A stretch of DNA of 37,306 nt from Parcubacteria group bacterium GW2011_GWC1_45_14 (GTDB lineage: Bacteria; Patescibacteriota; Minisyncoccia; Moranbacterales; GWC2-37-73): positions 1-37,306 of the forward strand of contig LCKI01000005.1 in NCBI GenBank assembly GCA_001001345.1, written 5' to 3'. Positions within the stretch are counted from its first letter, which is position 1; each line of letters starts with the position of its first letter. Position numbers and translations under genes: made by a program. The notes beneath the pieces were generated by a model. The model did no database searches, had not been told where the DNA came from, and worked only from the letters and a program-made list of their open reading frames with translations. Shown in pieces: positions 24,249 through 31,123 of the stretch.

Positions 24249-24400
24249 TGATAATAAAAGGTATCACACCCCAAGGGCAGAGCCCTGGACCCTTTAGGCT
24301 CACGCAGCAGAGCTGCGAGGTATTAAACCTTTTGATATCTGCGCTTGCTCGAAAATGGAAATTAATTTCCATTTCGCTCGCTTCGCTTGATAATAAAAAA
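24249..24400 (+). repeat. Element R1: repeat with 22-bp palindrome upstream of a transglycosylase gene
   Basis: Homologous to 27331-27465 in inverted orientation. Shared blocks in order are: GGTAT(C/T)...ACCCC, a GGGC..GCCCTGGACCCTT hairpin, GCGAGGTATTAA, TATCTGC(G/A)CT, a perfect 22-bp palindrome at 24353-24374 (AAATGGAAATT plus its mirror), TCGCTCGCTTCG and TTGATAATAAAAA. GATAAT at 24389-24394 is a plausible -10 box for the gene starting at 24409. The 11-mer TGATAATAAAA occurs at both edges (24249-24259 and 24388-24398). Confidence 0.85.
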
Positions 24401-24408
24401 GGAAACTT

Positions 24409-25554
24409 ATGGGATTTGAATCCGCCAATCCATACCACGTCGAAAAAAAATCCCTACAGGAACAAAACAAATCCTCAAGACCGTCGCAAGAAAAAGAAGT
24501 GTCCATGGACAGACGGGGTTTTTTGAAATTGGGCTTGGGCGCTCTGGCGGCTTTCGCCTTAGCCAAGGAACTAAAGATAGCTGAAAAATTAAGCGACGTG
24601 CTTGAAAAAGAAAACGGCGGCGCCACTGCTGACAAAACTGAACGAATCATCGAAACCGAAAGCCTAGAGGAAAATCCTCGAAAAAAAGAAATCAAGGAGG
24701 TCAGGATGGAAATCAATGGAGAAGTCGCATCTGTCCGGGAAATCCTGTCCTATAGCACGCCCGGCAAATTCGAATTCACCCAAGAGACCCATGAAAAAAT
24801 CAAGAATTATTGGAAAGACCAATACAACAAAGACGCCGGGCTCAGGAAAAGAATAGGCGGAGCGCTTGAAAGGATGGATCCATGGGAAGAAGAATTGAAA
24901 AAAATATTCCGTGAAAAAGGGCTTCCTGAAAAATTCGCCTATCTGGCGATTCCCGAATCATTTTTTGATCCGGATGCGGTTTCCGAAGCCAATGCGGTTG
25001 GCCCATACCAATTCACGGGAGGCACAGCCCTACTGTATAAATTAAAAATGGACGGAAAGACCGACGAACGGAAAGATCCGATAAAGAGCGGAAGAGCTGC
25101 GGCGGAATGCCTCAGGGATAATTACAACAGATGCAGGGATTTCAGGATAAGCCTTTCAGGATACAACGGAAAATATGCCTGGGATTATCTCAAAAATGCG
25201 TATGCCAATGGCAATGACATAGCCTTTAAATATCTCCTCAAACACCAAGCGAACTCCGCAAACTTTCTAAGGGAAAAAGCTAAGAACATTTGTAAAATCC
25301 ATAAAGTTAAAAAAGGCGACGGTCTGTTAAAAATAGCACGTGATTACAATCTGCCCATAAAAGAACTGTGCGCTTTTAACGGGATCACGGAAAAATCCGT
25401 TATACGCAAAGGTCAGAAAATAAAAATACCGATTCCGGAAAAACTGAAGAAGGAAAAGTACGAAGACGATATAATCTCCCTTAGAGAAAGCTTGGAATAT
25501 CCCGCGAAATGCGAAGCCTTTTTCGAAATCATAGAGAAAATCAAATCGGCTTAA
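24409..25554 (+). CDS. Lytic transglycosylase with LysM domain and twin-arginine-like signal
   Basis: A 381-residue MltD-like enzyme. The N-terminus carries MDRRGFLKLGLGALAAFALA (33-52), a good twin-arginine signal motif followed by a hydrophobic core, after an unusual 32-residue polar leader. The SLT domain shows LPEKFAYLAIPESFFDPDAV with probable catalytic Glu183, then EANAVGPYQFTGGTA (193-207) and SLSGYNGKYAWDY. A LysM peptidoglycan-binding domain spans about 296-342 (HKVKKGDGLLKIARDYNLP and a closing KGQKIKIP). AAAGGA before the ATG at 24409 supports that start; Met33 would give a conventional Tat leader. The promoter probably lies in repeat R1. Confidence 0.9.
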   Translation: MGFESANPYHVEKKSLQEQNKSSRPSQEKEVSMDRRGFLKLGLGALAAFALAKELKIAEKLSDVLEKENGGATADKTERIIETESLEENPRKKEIKEVRMEINGEVASVREILSYSTPGKFEFTQETHEKIKNYWKDQYNKDAGLRKRIGGALERMDPWEEELKKIFREKGLPEKFAYLAIPESFFDPDAVSEANAVGPYQFTGGTALLYKLKMDGKTDERKDPIKSGRAAAECLRDNYNRCRDFRISLSGYNGKYAWDYLKNAYANGNDIAFKYLLKHQANSANFLREKAKNICKIHKVKKGDGLLKIARDYNLPIKELCAFNGITEKSVIRKGQKIKIPIPEKLKKEKYEDDIISLRESLEYPAKCEAFFEIIEKIKSA

Positions 25555-25555
25555 A

Positions 25556-25586
25556 AAACAAAAAACGCCCCGAAAGGCGGTTTTAT
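25556..25586 (+). terminator. Terminator of the LysM transglycosylase gene
   Basis: CGCC/GGCG stem (loop CCGAAA) with flanking A and T runs, directly after the stop. It may also serve the convergent gene ending at 25599. Confidence 0.7.
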
Positions 25587-25598
25587 AATTCCGTTTTT

Positions 25599-26306
25599 CT
25601 ACAATCCCAGTTCCGACAAAAATGTTTTCAATTCTTCGCCCTTAATTTTCCTGTACTGCCCTACTTTGAGTCCGCCCATTTCGATATTCATGATCCGCGT
25701 CCGGCGAAGATCAGTCACGGCGTAGCCGAAAAATCCGCACATCCTTCTGATCTGCCTGTTCTTTCCTTCAGTGAGGATTATGGAAAAAACGTTAGTGCTC
25801 ATCTTGCTAACCTTGCATTCTTTCGTCCTCTGTCCGTCATCCAGAACCACTCCGGAAGCCATCTTCCTGACGAACCTGGCGTCGATCGGCTTGTCCACGC
25901 GCACCACGTATTCCTTTTCATGATCATGCTCCGGGGAAAGGAGTTTGCCAGTCACCCTGCCGTCATTGGTCAAAATAATGAGACCGTGCGAGTCCTTATC
26001 CAACCTTCCGACCGGGAAAACCTTCTTGGAGAAACTGATGACCTCATTGATCGAGATCTCTTCCCCTTGCGGGCTATGCGTGATCACGTCCTTGGGTTTA
26101 TTGAACGCCAAATAGACATGTCCCTCCTTCGGATCAGCCTTGGTAGTGACAGAGTCGTTCTCATTGACCTTGTCTCCCAATTTGGCAGGCTTTCCGTTGA
26201 TGAGGATTTTTCCTTCCTCAATCAGCTTGTCAGCCTCCCTCCTTGAGCAGATATTTTTATGCGCCAGATATTTGTTAATCCTGGCTGGATATTTGATTTC
26301 ATTCAT
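25599..26306 (-). CDS. Ribosomal RNA pseudouridine synthase, RsuA/RluF family
   Basis: A 235-residue protein. The S4 RNA-binding domain occupies about 7-60 (RINKYLAHKNICSRREADKL, then ILINGKPA) and the catalytic domain carries VGRLDKDSHGLIILTNDG with catalytic Asp103. KEYVVRVDK, LTEGKNRQIRRMCGFFGYAV and LRRTRI complete the family pattern. These enzymes isomerise one uridine in 16S or 23S rRNA (RsuA, RluB, RluE, RluF types). The sequence is nearest to the RluF type by eye, but the target base cannot be assigned. A promoter-like TTGACA-17-GATAAT lies just upstream. Confidence 0.9.
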   Translation of the reverse strand: MNEIKYPARINKYLAHKNICSRREADKLIEEGKILINGKPAKLGDKVNENDSVTTKADPKEGHVYLAFNKPKDVITHSPQGEEISINEVISFSKKVFPVGRLDKDSHGLIILTNDGRVTGKLLSPEHDHEKEYVVRVDKPIDARFVRKMASGVVLDDGQRTKECKVSKMSTNVFSIILTEGKNRQIRRMCGFFGYAVTDLRRTRIMNIEMGGLKVGQYRKIKGEELKTFLSELGL

Positions 26307-26314
26307 AACAACCC

Positions 26315-26343
26315 ATTATCACTTTAATTGGGCGAAGTGTCAA
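26315..26343 (-). promoter_or_regulatory. Promoter of the pseudouridine synthase gene
   Basis: TTGACA (26343-26338), 17-base spacer, GATAAT (26320-26315), with the ATG at 26306, so the 5' leader is close to zero. Confidence 0.65.
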
Positions 26344-26361
26344 GCCTTATATCAAATCAGC

Positions 26362-27321
26362 CTAAAAAACCAAATTGAAGCCGTAACCGATCAGGATCAT
26401 GCCGAAAGCGACGACTCCGAAAAAAGCTAGGAGCAATGGCAATTTCATCACCTTCTTCAAGATGAGCGCCTCGGGCAAAGACAGGCCGACGGTGGCCATC
26501 ATGAAGGCCAAGGCCGTTCCGAGCGGGATTCCCTTGGCAACCAAAGACTCGATGATAGGAAGGACTCCACTGGCATTGGAATAAAGCGGAACCGCCAAGA
26601 TAACCGCCAAGGGCACCGCGAAGGGATTGGATTTGGTGATATATTTTTCAAAAAATCCTTCCGGGACATAGCCATGGATGACAGCTCCGAGACCCACGCC
26701 GATCAGGACATATAGCCCTATTTTTCTTATCAGCGAAAATGATTCTTTCGAAATGCTCTTAAGCACCTCCCAGGAAAAAGCTTTCGTTTCACGGGCGGAT
26801 TCCTGGATTTCCCTGCTCTCTATTTTCCAAATATAATCCTCCACATATTTTTCCAGACCGAGCTTTCCCAAAACCCATCCCCCGATCATTCCAACCAATA
26901 TCCCGGCCGCCACGTAGAGCAAAGTCACCTTCCAGCCGAAAAGTCCGATGAAAAGCGTCAGTGCGACCTCATTGATAAGCGGAGACGTGATGAGAAAGGC
27001 GAAAGTCACTCCCAGCGGTATGCCCGCCTTCACGAATCCTATGAAAAGAGGAATGGACGAGCAGGAACAAAACGGCGTGATCGCGCCGAAGACCGTCGCC
27101 AAAAAATAATCCGTTCCGAAAAGCTTTCGCTTCGCCAGAAAATCTTTCAGTTTTTCAATAGGCAGATAGTGACGCAAAAGGCTCATGAAAAACGTGATTG
27201 CGACCAAAAGAAGCATTATTTCAACCATGTCCTTGGAGAAGAAGGTCAGCACTTCCGCCGATTTTCCTCCTTTTTCCAATCCCAACGCCTCATACACCAA
27301 CCATTCGATTATCCTTTCCAT
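26362..27321 (-). CDS. Predicted permease, UPF0718/DUF318 (ArsP-like)
   Basis: A 319-residue membrane protein with about eight membrane segments in two halves. The family motif TPFCSCSSIPLFIGFVKAGI (82-101, Cys85 and Cys87) is followed by FLITSPLINEVALTLFIGLFG, and the second half repeats the pattern with LYSNASGVLPIIESLVAKGI and MATVGLSLPEALIL. Members occur with ArsR regulators and small thioredoxin-like proteins, and some (ArsP) export organoarsenicals. Repeat R2 separates it from the thioredoxin-like gene, so it may be transcribed both with the arsR unit and from its own promoter within the repeat. Confidence 0.9.
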   Translation of the reverse strand: MERIIEWLVYEALGLEKGGKSAEVLTFFSKDMVEIMLLLVAITFFMSLLRHYLPIEKLKDFLAKRKLFGTDYFLATVFGAITPFCSCSSIPLFIGFVKAGIPLGVTFAFLITSPLINEVALTLFIGLFGWKVTLLYVAAGILVGMIGGWVLGKLGLEKYVEDYIWKIESREIQESARETKAFSWEVLKSISKESFSLIRKIGLYVLIGVGLGAVIHGYVPEGFFEKYITKSNPFAVPLAVILAVPLYSNASGVLPIIESLVAKGIPLGTALAFMMATVGLSLPEALILKKVMKLPLLLAFFGVVAFGMILIGYGFNLVF

Positions 27322-27330
27322 TATTTTTAC

Positions 27331-27465
27331 TTTTTATTATCAAACGAAGCGAGCGAAATGGAAATTAATTTCCATTTCCGAGCGAGTGCAGATAAAAAAT
27401 TGGTTAATACCTCGCGACTTGCCGCCCAGCCCGAAGGGTCCAGGGCTTGCCCTGGGGTAAATACC
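27331..27465 (-). repeat. Element R2: inverted copy of R1 upstream of the permease gene
   Basis: The minus strand reads like R1 (24249-24400): GGTATT...ACCCC, a perfect hairpin CCAGGGCAAGCCCTGG, GCGAGGTATTAA, the identical 22-bp palindrome (27356-27377), TCGCTCGCTTCG and TTTGATAATAAAAA. GATAAT at 27341-27336 lies 15 bases before the permease ATG at 27321. Confidence 0.85.
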
Positions 27466-27482
27466 AATTTATTTCTATGAAA

Positions 27483-27716
27483 TTATTTGGAAAGAAATTC
27501 CTTGATCTCCTCCGTTTCAAAAACCCTACCAGACATTTCCAATTTCCCATTGATGACAAGCCCCGGCATCTGCATCAGGCCATATCCCATCATTTCCGGG
27601 ATATCAGTTACCTTTTCTACTTCCGCTTCGATTTTCAACTCCTCGATCGCCTGCCTGACGTTGCGCTCAAGCTTCTGGCAGTTTGGGCAACCTATCCCTA
27701 ATATTTTAATGTTCAT
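27483..27716 (-). CDS. Small redox-active disulfide protein (thioredoxin-like)
   Basis: A 77-residue thioredoxin-fold miniprotein. The CPNC active site is at residues 10-13 in MNIKILGIGCPNCQKLERNV, and the cis-Pro loop is MQMPGLVINGKLEMSGRV. It belongs to the group often called redox-active disulfide protein 2, regularly next to UPF0718 permeases and ArsR regulators, as here. It probably reduces or carries a thiophilic substrate for the permease; that role is inferred from context. It starts 14 bases after arsR. Confidence 0.92.
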   Translation of the reverse strand: MNIKILGIGCPNCQKLERNVRQAIEELKIEAEVEKVTDIPEMMGYGLMQMPGLVINGKLEMSGRVFETEEIKEFLSK

Positions 27717-27730
27717 ACGTTTTTTATTTT

Positions 27731-28039
27731 TTAATTTATTATCTTTTTAAGGATTTTAGCGTATCTGCCGATGGCTTTTTCATTCCGGCCGTACCTGATG
27801 AAATTCCCCTCCCTCTCTTCTTCCAAGAGACCGAGTTTCTTCATCTGTCCCAGATGATGGGAAGCCAGTTTTTGCGAAATCCCGACGATCGGAAATATCT
27901 CGCAGACGCACTTCGGTCCTTTCCGGAGGATACAGAGTATTTTCAAGCGGTTTTTGTCGGCAAGCACCTTCAAAAACTCGTGCGCTTTTTCGAGTTCTTT
28001 TTCTTCATTGTCGTTTTTTGCGCAGCAGGCGAATTCCAT
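27731..28039 (-). CDS. ArsR/SmtB family metal- or redox-sensing repressor
   Basis: A 102-residue winged-helix regulator. KVLADKNRLKILCILRKGPK leads into CVCEI (Cys44 and Cys46), the position of the ELCVCDL arsenite site in ArsR. The recognition helix is GISQKLASHHLGQMKKLGLL and the wing REGNFIRYG. Extra cysteines at 5, 6 and 36 could join the sensor site. It heads a unit with the thioredoxin-like protein and the permease. The perfect palindrome at 28051-28070 overlaps the end of the -10 box, fitting autorepression that is lifted when a thiophilic ligand such as As(III) binds. Confidence 0.93.
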   Translation of the reverse strand: MEFACCAKNDNEEKELEKAHEFLKVLADKNRLKILCILRKGPKCVCEIFPIVGISQKLASHHLGQMKKLGLLEEEREGNFIRYGRNEKAIGRYAKILKKIIN

Positions 28040-28050
28040 GACGAAAATCT

Positions 28051-28097
28051 ATACTAATTTATATTAGTATATTATCAGCGTAAGGATTTCCTGTCAA
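28051..28097 (-). promoter_or_regulatory. arsR promoter with overlapping palindromic operator
   Basis: TTGACA (28097-28092), 17-base spacer, TAATAT (28074-28069). The operator ATACTAAT-n4-ATTAGTAT spans 28051-28070, covering the end of the -10 box and the expected transcription start. Confidence 0.85.
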
Positions 28098-28104
28098 ACA
28101 AAAA

Positions 28105-28290
28105 AGAAGGGTCCTGACCGGATGCGAACTGTTCTGCAAAATCCCCAGGGGAGAAACTTTGCATGCAGCTCAAACGTCCGGCAGAACCCTATCAAAAAAA
28201 CAACGAGGCGATGCCCGAAAAAACTTGGCGCTGGGATGCGGAAAGGAAATCTATGAATCCCAATTGCAGCTTTTCCGCATCCCCCGCTAT
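28105..28290 (-). ncRNA. Candidate structured RNA with two long hairpins
   Basis: This fills most of the 372-bp gap 28040-28411. Stem one pairs 28233-28244 with 28272-28283 (12 bp, no mismatch: GGGATGCGGAAA). Stem two pairs 28109-28122 with 28177-28189 (GGGTCCTGACCGGA side, one bulge and one mismatch), with inner TCCCC/GGGGA and GCAAA/TTTGC stems. On the minus strand the second hairpin ends in CCCTTCTTTTTTG, like a terminator, just before the arsR promoter. There is no ORF. I do not recognise the RNA; it is not tRNA, tmRNA or the conserved SRP loop. Confidence 0.5.
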
Positions 28291-28364
28291 CCGAAAAAGA
28301 ACCTAAAAAACCATTGATTAATTATTACCACTAAAAAGAATTTTTATTCCATCTTCAGACAAAA

Positions 28365-28396
28365 TTAAAAACCGTGGCTGATCGCGCACGGTTTTT
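28365..28396 (-). terminator. Terminator of the 148-residue gene
   Basis: Perfect 10-bp stem AAAAACCGTG/CACGGTTTTT with a 10-base loop, 16 bases after the stop. Confidence 0.92.
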
Positions 28397-28411
28397 AATG
28401 GGAAAGCTATC

Positions 28412-28858
28412 TTAGTGCAAAGTTTTTTTATAAGCTTCCTTTTGAGCGATAAGCTCTGTATATCTCTTCCTCCTCTCCTCCGAAGGAGAAAAATTCCGTT
28501 CTTCCCTGTCCCTTTCAAACCCATAATCCGAAAGAAAGCGCTCCTCATCTTCGGACAAAGGTTTGACTACCCCTTCCAACGCCTCTATCTTTTCCTTAAG
28601 CCTCAGATATCTTCCCATAGGGCTGTCATATTCCCCGGCTTCCCATTCCGTTGGCGACATATACGCCTGCTTTTTCGTCAAATCGGCAAGCTCCGCTTTC
28701 AACGCCGCAAGCTCCGGGTTGGAAGATCGATCACGCTCGATACCTTCGACGACCTCCTTCCTATCCTCCGTATCAAACCCAGGCTCAATTTTCAGAGCCG
28801 CATTTCCGTCTTCAATGCCTCCAACAACAGGCACATTCTTAGGTTGTTCCATTGACAT
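28412..28858 (-). CDS. Charged coiled-coil protein, unknown
   Basis: A 148-residue soluble protein rich in Glu, Arg and Lys. PELAALKAELADLTKKQAYM and RYLRLKEKIEALEGVV predict two coiled-coil helices; KPLSEDEERFLSDYGFERDR and a C-terminal RRKRYTELIAQKEAYKK helix follow. It starts 48 bases after the secreted protein gene at 28907 and ends at a strong terminator, so the two probably form an operon. No family is recognised. Confidence 0.75.
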   Translation of the reverse strand: MSMEQPKNVPVVGGIEDGNAALKIEPGFDTEDRKEVVEGIERDRSSNPELAALKAELADLTKKQAYMSPTEWEAGEYDSPMGRYLRLKEKIEALEGVVKPLSEDEERFLSDYGFERDREERNFSPSEERRKRYTELIAQKEAYKKTLH

Positions 28859-28906
28859 ACATTTTTTGTTAGTTGATAAGAAAATTTCAGATAGACTGAA
28901 AGAGGC

Positions 28907-29833
28907 TTATTGGACAAGCGGCGCCACAGGCTCCTCAACAGGCTCAGCTGGAGTTTCCGGTTGGTCGACGGCCGTGGTGACTTCAGTCTCAGGATTCTCC
29001 GTATTTTCAACGACCTCACTGCCCTCTACTACCGGAGCAGTTTCGGTTCCCTCTTCGGCAGCATCGGTCAAAACGGCCTCAACCTCTTCTTCCAATGCCT
29101 GCTCTTCGGTATCATCGACCGGTGCGCTCTCGTATCCGCTCATGAACTTGAACACCCAGCCCAAAAGACTAAATCCTCCTTCATTGGTTTCGATAACGGT
29201 TTTAATCCTTTCCCTTTCCTGCATAAGAGAGACCAATTGCTCATCAATGACGGCTTTCGTAGCTTCATCTAATGAGGCTTCCGACAACCCGGTCAACTTC
29301 CTGATTTCATTCCTGTTCTTGACCAAACTGCTTCGAAGCTGTCCGAGGTTTTTATAATCAGAACCTATCAGCAATTTCGTGAACTTATTTGTTTTTTCAA
29401 CTTCTTCGATCGCCACAGTCGTTTCCTCACTGGATTCCTCGGTTTCGACTGCAACCTCCTCAAGCGAAGTCACGACTTCCGATTCAGTAAGTGTTTGGGC
29501 GGAAATTTCGTTTTTCTTGCTAGCTGCAACCCTGACATCTTTTACCTTCTCACCTTCTGATACCTGGATCTTTTTTTCCTGGGCAACCATTTTCAAGTTA
29601 TTCGAAACTTCTCCAATATTCTGCTCAAATAATTGGGCGTTTGATTTTTGCTGAGTGGGTTTTTCGAAATTCTTAAGCTCCACCGTCTTACTACTGGAAA
29701 CCTTTACACTTTTTTCAGCCTTTGCCTGACTCGCCTTGTCATTGTCCTGCTTGGCGAAAGCGGAAGAAATGACCATGATCGAAATCGCGATCATAAACAT
29801 CGGGAACAAAATCTTGATGTTGCTTTTTTTCAT
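28907..29833 (-). CDS. Secreted protein with acidic low-complexity tail, unknown
   Basis: A 308-residue protein with a signal peptide (1-27, ending SSAFA), a Lys/Ser/Gln-rich region, then a conserved-looking helical domain at about 149-235: FTKLLIGSDYKNLGQLRSSL, VKNRNEIRKLTGLSEASLDE and ERIKTVIETNEGGFSLLGWV. The LIGSDYKNLG...R(S/N)...GW(V/L)F pattern is familiar from uncharacterised exported proteins of Patescibacteria. The last 70 residues are Glu/Thr/Val/Pro-rich and probably disordered. A TGTGGATAA site lies upstream (29916-29908). Confidence 0.8.
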   Translation of the reverse strand: MKKSNIKILFPMFMIAISIMVISSAFAKQDNDKASQAKAEKSVKVSSSKTVELKNFEKPTQQKSNAQLFEQNIGEVSNNLKMVAQEKKIQVSEGEKVKDVRVAASKKNEISAQTLTESEVVTSLEEVAVETEESSEETTVAIEEVEKTNKFTKLLIGSDYKNLGQLRSSLVKNRNEIRKLTGLSEASLDEATKAVIDEQLVSLMQERERIKTVIETNEGGFSLLGWVFKFMSGYESAPVDDTEEQALEEEVEAVLTDAAEEGTETAPVVEGSEVVENTENPETEVTTAVDQPETPAEPVEEPVAPLVQ

Positions 29834-29873
29834 TTTTATTTTAATTAGATTATTAAACGAATGCCACCTATCT

Positions 29874-29916
29874 ATTTTAATGCTTTATGGGATTTTATGT
29901 AACAAAGTTATCCACA
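29874..29916 (-). promoter_or_regulatory. Promoter region with DnaA-box-like site
   Basis: TGTGGATAA (29916-29908), then TTACAT about 17 bases before TAAAAT (29879-29874). It lies upstream of the secreted protein gene at 29833. Confidence 0.4.
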
Positions 29917-29941
29917 GCCCATCCCGCCTCCAAAAAAAGGA

Positions 29942-30967
29942 TCAATTCCCAAGAAGCAAATCATTGGTGAATTTATCGTTTAAAGCCGGGACCTGATTCC
30001 CATTGGTCATCTGCGAAACGAAGTTTTTCGAATACACCAAGGCTTCCTCAACCGCAACAGCGTAGTCCTTAAGGCCCAGCGCATTGTATCCGTCAGCCAA
30101 GCCCTCCCGCATGCCCCCGTTCACGAAATAATGGGTAAACATTCCCTCTCCAACCTGACCATCTTCCCCTCCGAGATAGTAGGTGTACGAATATTGGTTT
30201 TCCGCGCTGGAAAGAGCCAAAACCCTTCCTTCCATTTGCAGATCGTTCATACCTCCTGCCTTGCAAGTATCGAAAATGAAAACGGCCCTACTGGTCCGCA
30301 GACCGGAAAACCACGACCTCAGGTTTCCATCCCAAATCACCGTTCCGTCATAGAGCACGGCTCCCTCATCGATCGATTCCTTGTCGTCATCGATGTTCCC
30401 GGAGCTTGTCGCCGAATGTCCGCTGAAAAAGAAAACCACTTCGTCTCCAGGATTGGCCCTGGCGATGATATCGTCCACGGCCAGTTTTATATCGGATATT
30501 TTCGCGTCCGCGTCGCTGAAGCGGCTTATATTTGCCGGATCGTAACCGAATTCACTAATCAATGCCGACTCCATGCTCTTCGCATCCCCGTCTTCACATA
30601 AATTCGTCGGATAAGTATCCGCTGTTTTATTCGTGCAAAGATCATTCACTGTTCCGATGTAATTGCTAAGACCTATAACCACCGCATATTTTTGCGCACC
30701 CAGGGGCAGCGGCTGGCCCAAAACCCCGGTCGCGCCCGGAGCCGGAGCTTTTTTGCCTTGCCCGACAGAGCCTGTCGGCTTTCCCTTCAAGCCCTTCTCT
30801 CGTGAGCTCCTCTCTTCTTTTGAGAGAATAATCTTCTTTTCCAATCTCACTCCTTTCGCTTCCAAAATCCTCGCGATGTCTGTTTCATTTTTACTTTCCT
30901 TCGCAGCCACGCCTATGGCGACTGACAGGAAAACCGATGCGATGATCGGGACTACCATTTTCTTCAT
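29942..30967 (-). CDS. Secreted caspase-like cysteine peptidase (clan CD, C14-like)
   Basis: A 341-residue protein with a signal peptide (1-22), a Lys-rich pro-region and a caspase-fold domain from about 93. KYAVVIGLSNYIG is the first strand; DEVVFFFSGHSAT carries catalytic His184 and AVFIFDTCKAGG catalytic Cys235, the two-residue dyad of caspases and metacaspases. SSAENQYSY and GEGMFTHYFVNGGMREG follow in the usual order. Bacterial homologues cleave after Arg or Lys, or act in conflict systems. Here export suggests action outside the cell or on surface proteins. TATAAT (31023-31018) and TGTGGATAA (31062-31054) lie upstream. Confidence 0.9.
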   Translation of the reverse strand: MKKMVVPIIASVFLSVAIGVAAKESKNETDIARILEAKGVRLEKKIILSKEERSSREKGLKGKPTGSVGQGKKAPAPGATGVLGQPLPLGAQKYAVVIGLSNYIGTVNDLCTNKTADTYPTNLCEDGDAKSMESALISEFGYDPANISRFSDADAKISDIKLAVDDIIARANPGDEVVFFFSGHSATSSGNIDDDKESIDEGAVLYDGTVIWDGNLRSWFSGLRTSRAVFIFDTCKAGGMNDLQMEGRVLALSSAENQYSYTYYLGGEDGQVGEGMFTHYFVNGGMREGLADGYNALGLKDYAVAVEEALVYSKNFVSQMTNGNQVPALNDKFTNDLLLGN

Positions 30968-31017
30968 TTTTGTTTTTGTTATTTTATTATCGATTAAAAA
31001 GTTTCCTATTTATCCAT

Positions 31018-31062
31018 ATTATACTCCCGAATGGGTGAAAATACCCGCAAAAGTTATCCACA
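31018..31062 (-). promoter_or_regulatory. Promoter region of the caspase-like gene with DnaA-box-like site
   Basis: TGTGGATAA (31062-31054) and TATAAT (31023-31018) with 30 bases between; no clear -35 box. The site touches the terminator end of repeat copy C. Confidence 0.45.
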
Positions 31063-31064
31063 AC

Positions 31065-31123
31065 AAAAAACACCCTTTTGAGTGCTTTCAGTGGAAGTCA
31101 AAACGACAAAATTAATCGCCGCC
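31065..31123 (-). repeat. Modular repeat, copy C (short form with terminator hairpin)
   Basis: On the minus strand: AATCGCC, then TTTTGTCGTTTTGACTTCC, CTGAAAGCACTC and the terminator hairpin CACTC/GGGTG with TTTTTTG. It matches copies A and B but lacks exactly the three-way-junction module. It starts at the stop of the HAD gene and serves as its terminator. Confidence 0.8.

Noticed and set aside
24249-24400. Target-site duplication TGATAATAAAA around R1
   Set aside because: R2 carries the same TGATAATAAAA at its end, so that copy is part of the element; the match at the other edge of R1 may be chance or nested repeats.
28105-28290. SRP RNA, tmRNA or tRNA genes
   Set aside because: The conserved SRP apical loop, a tmRNA tag frame and a tRNA T-arm are all absent.
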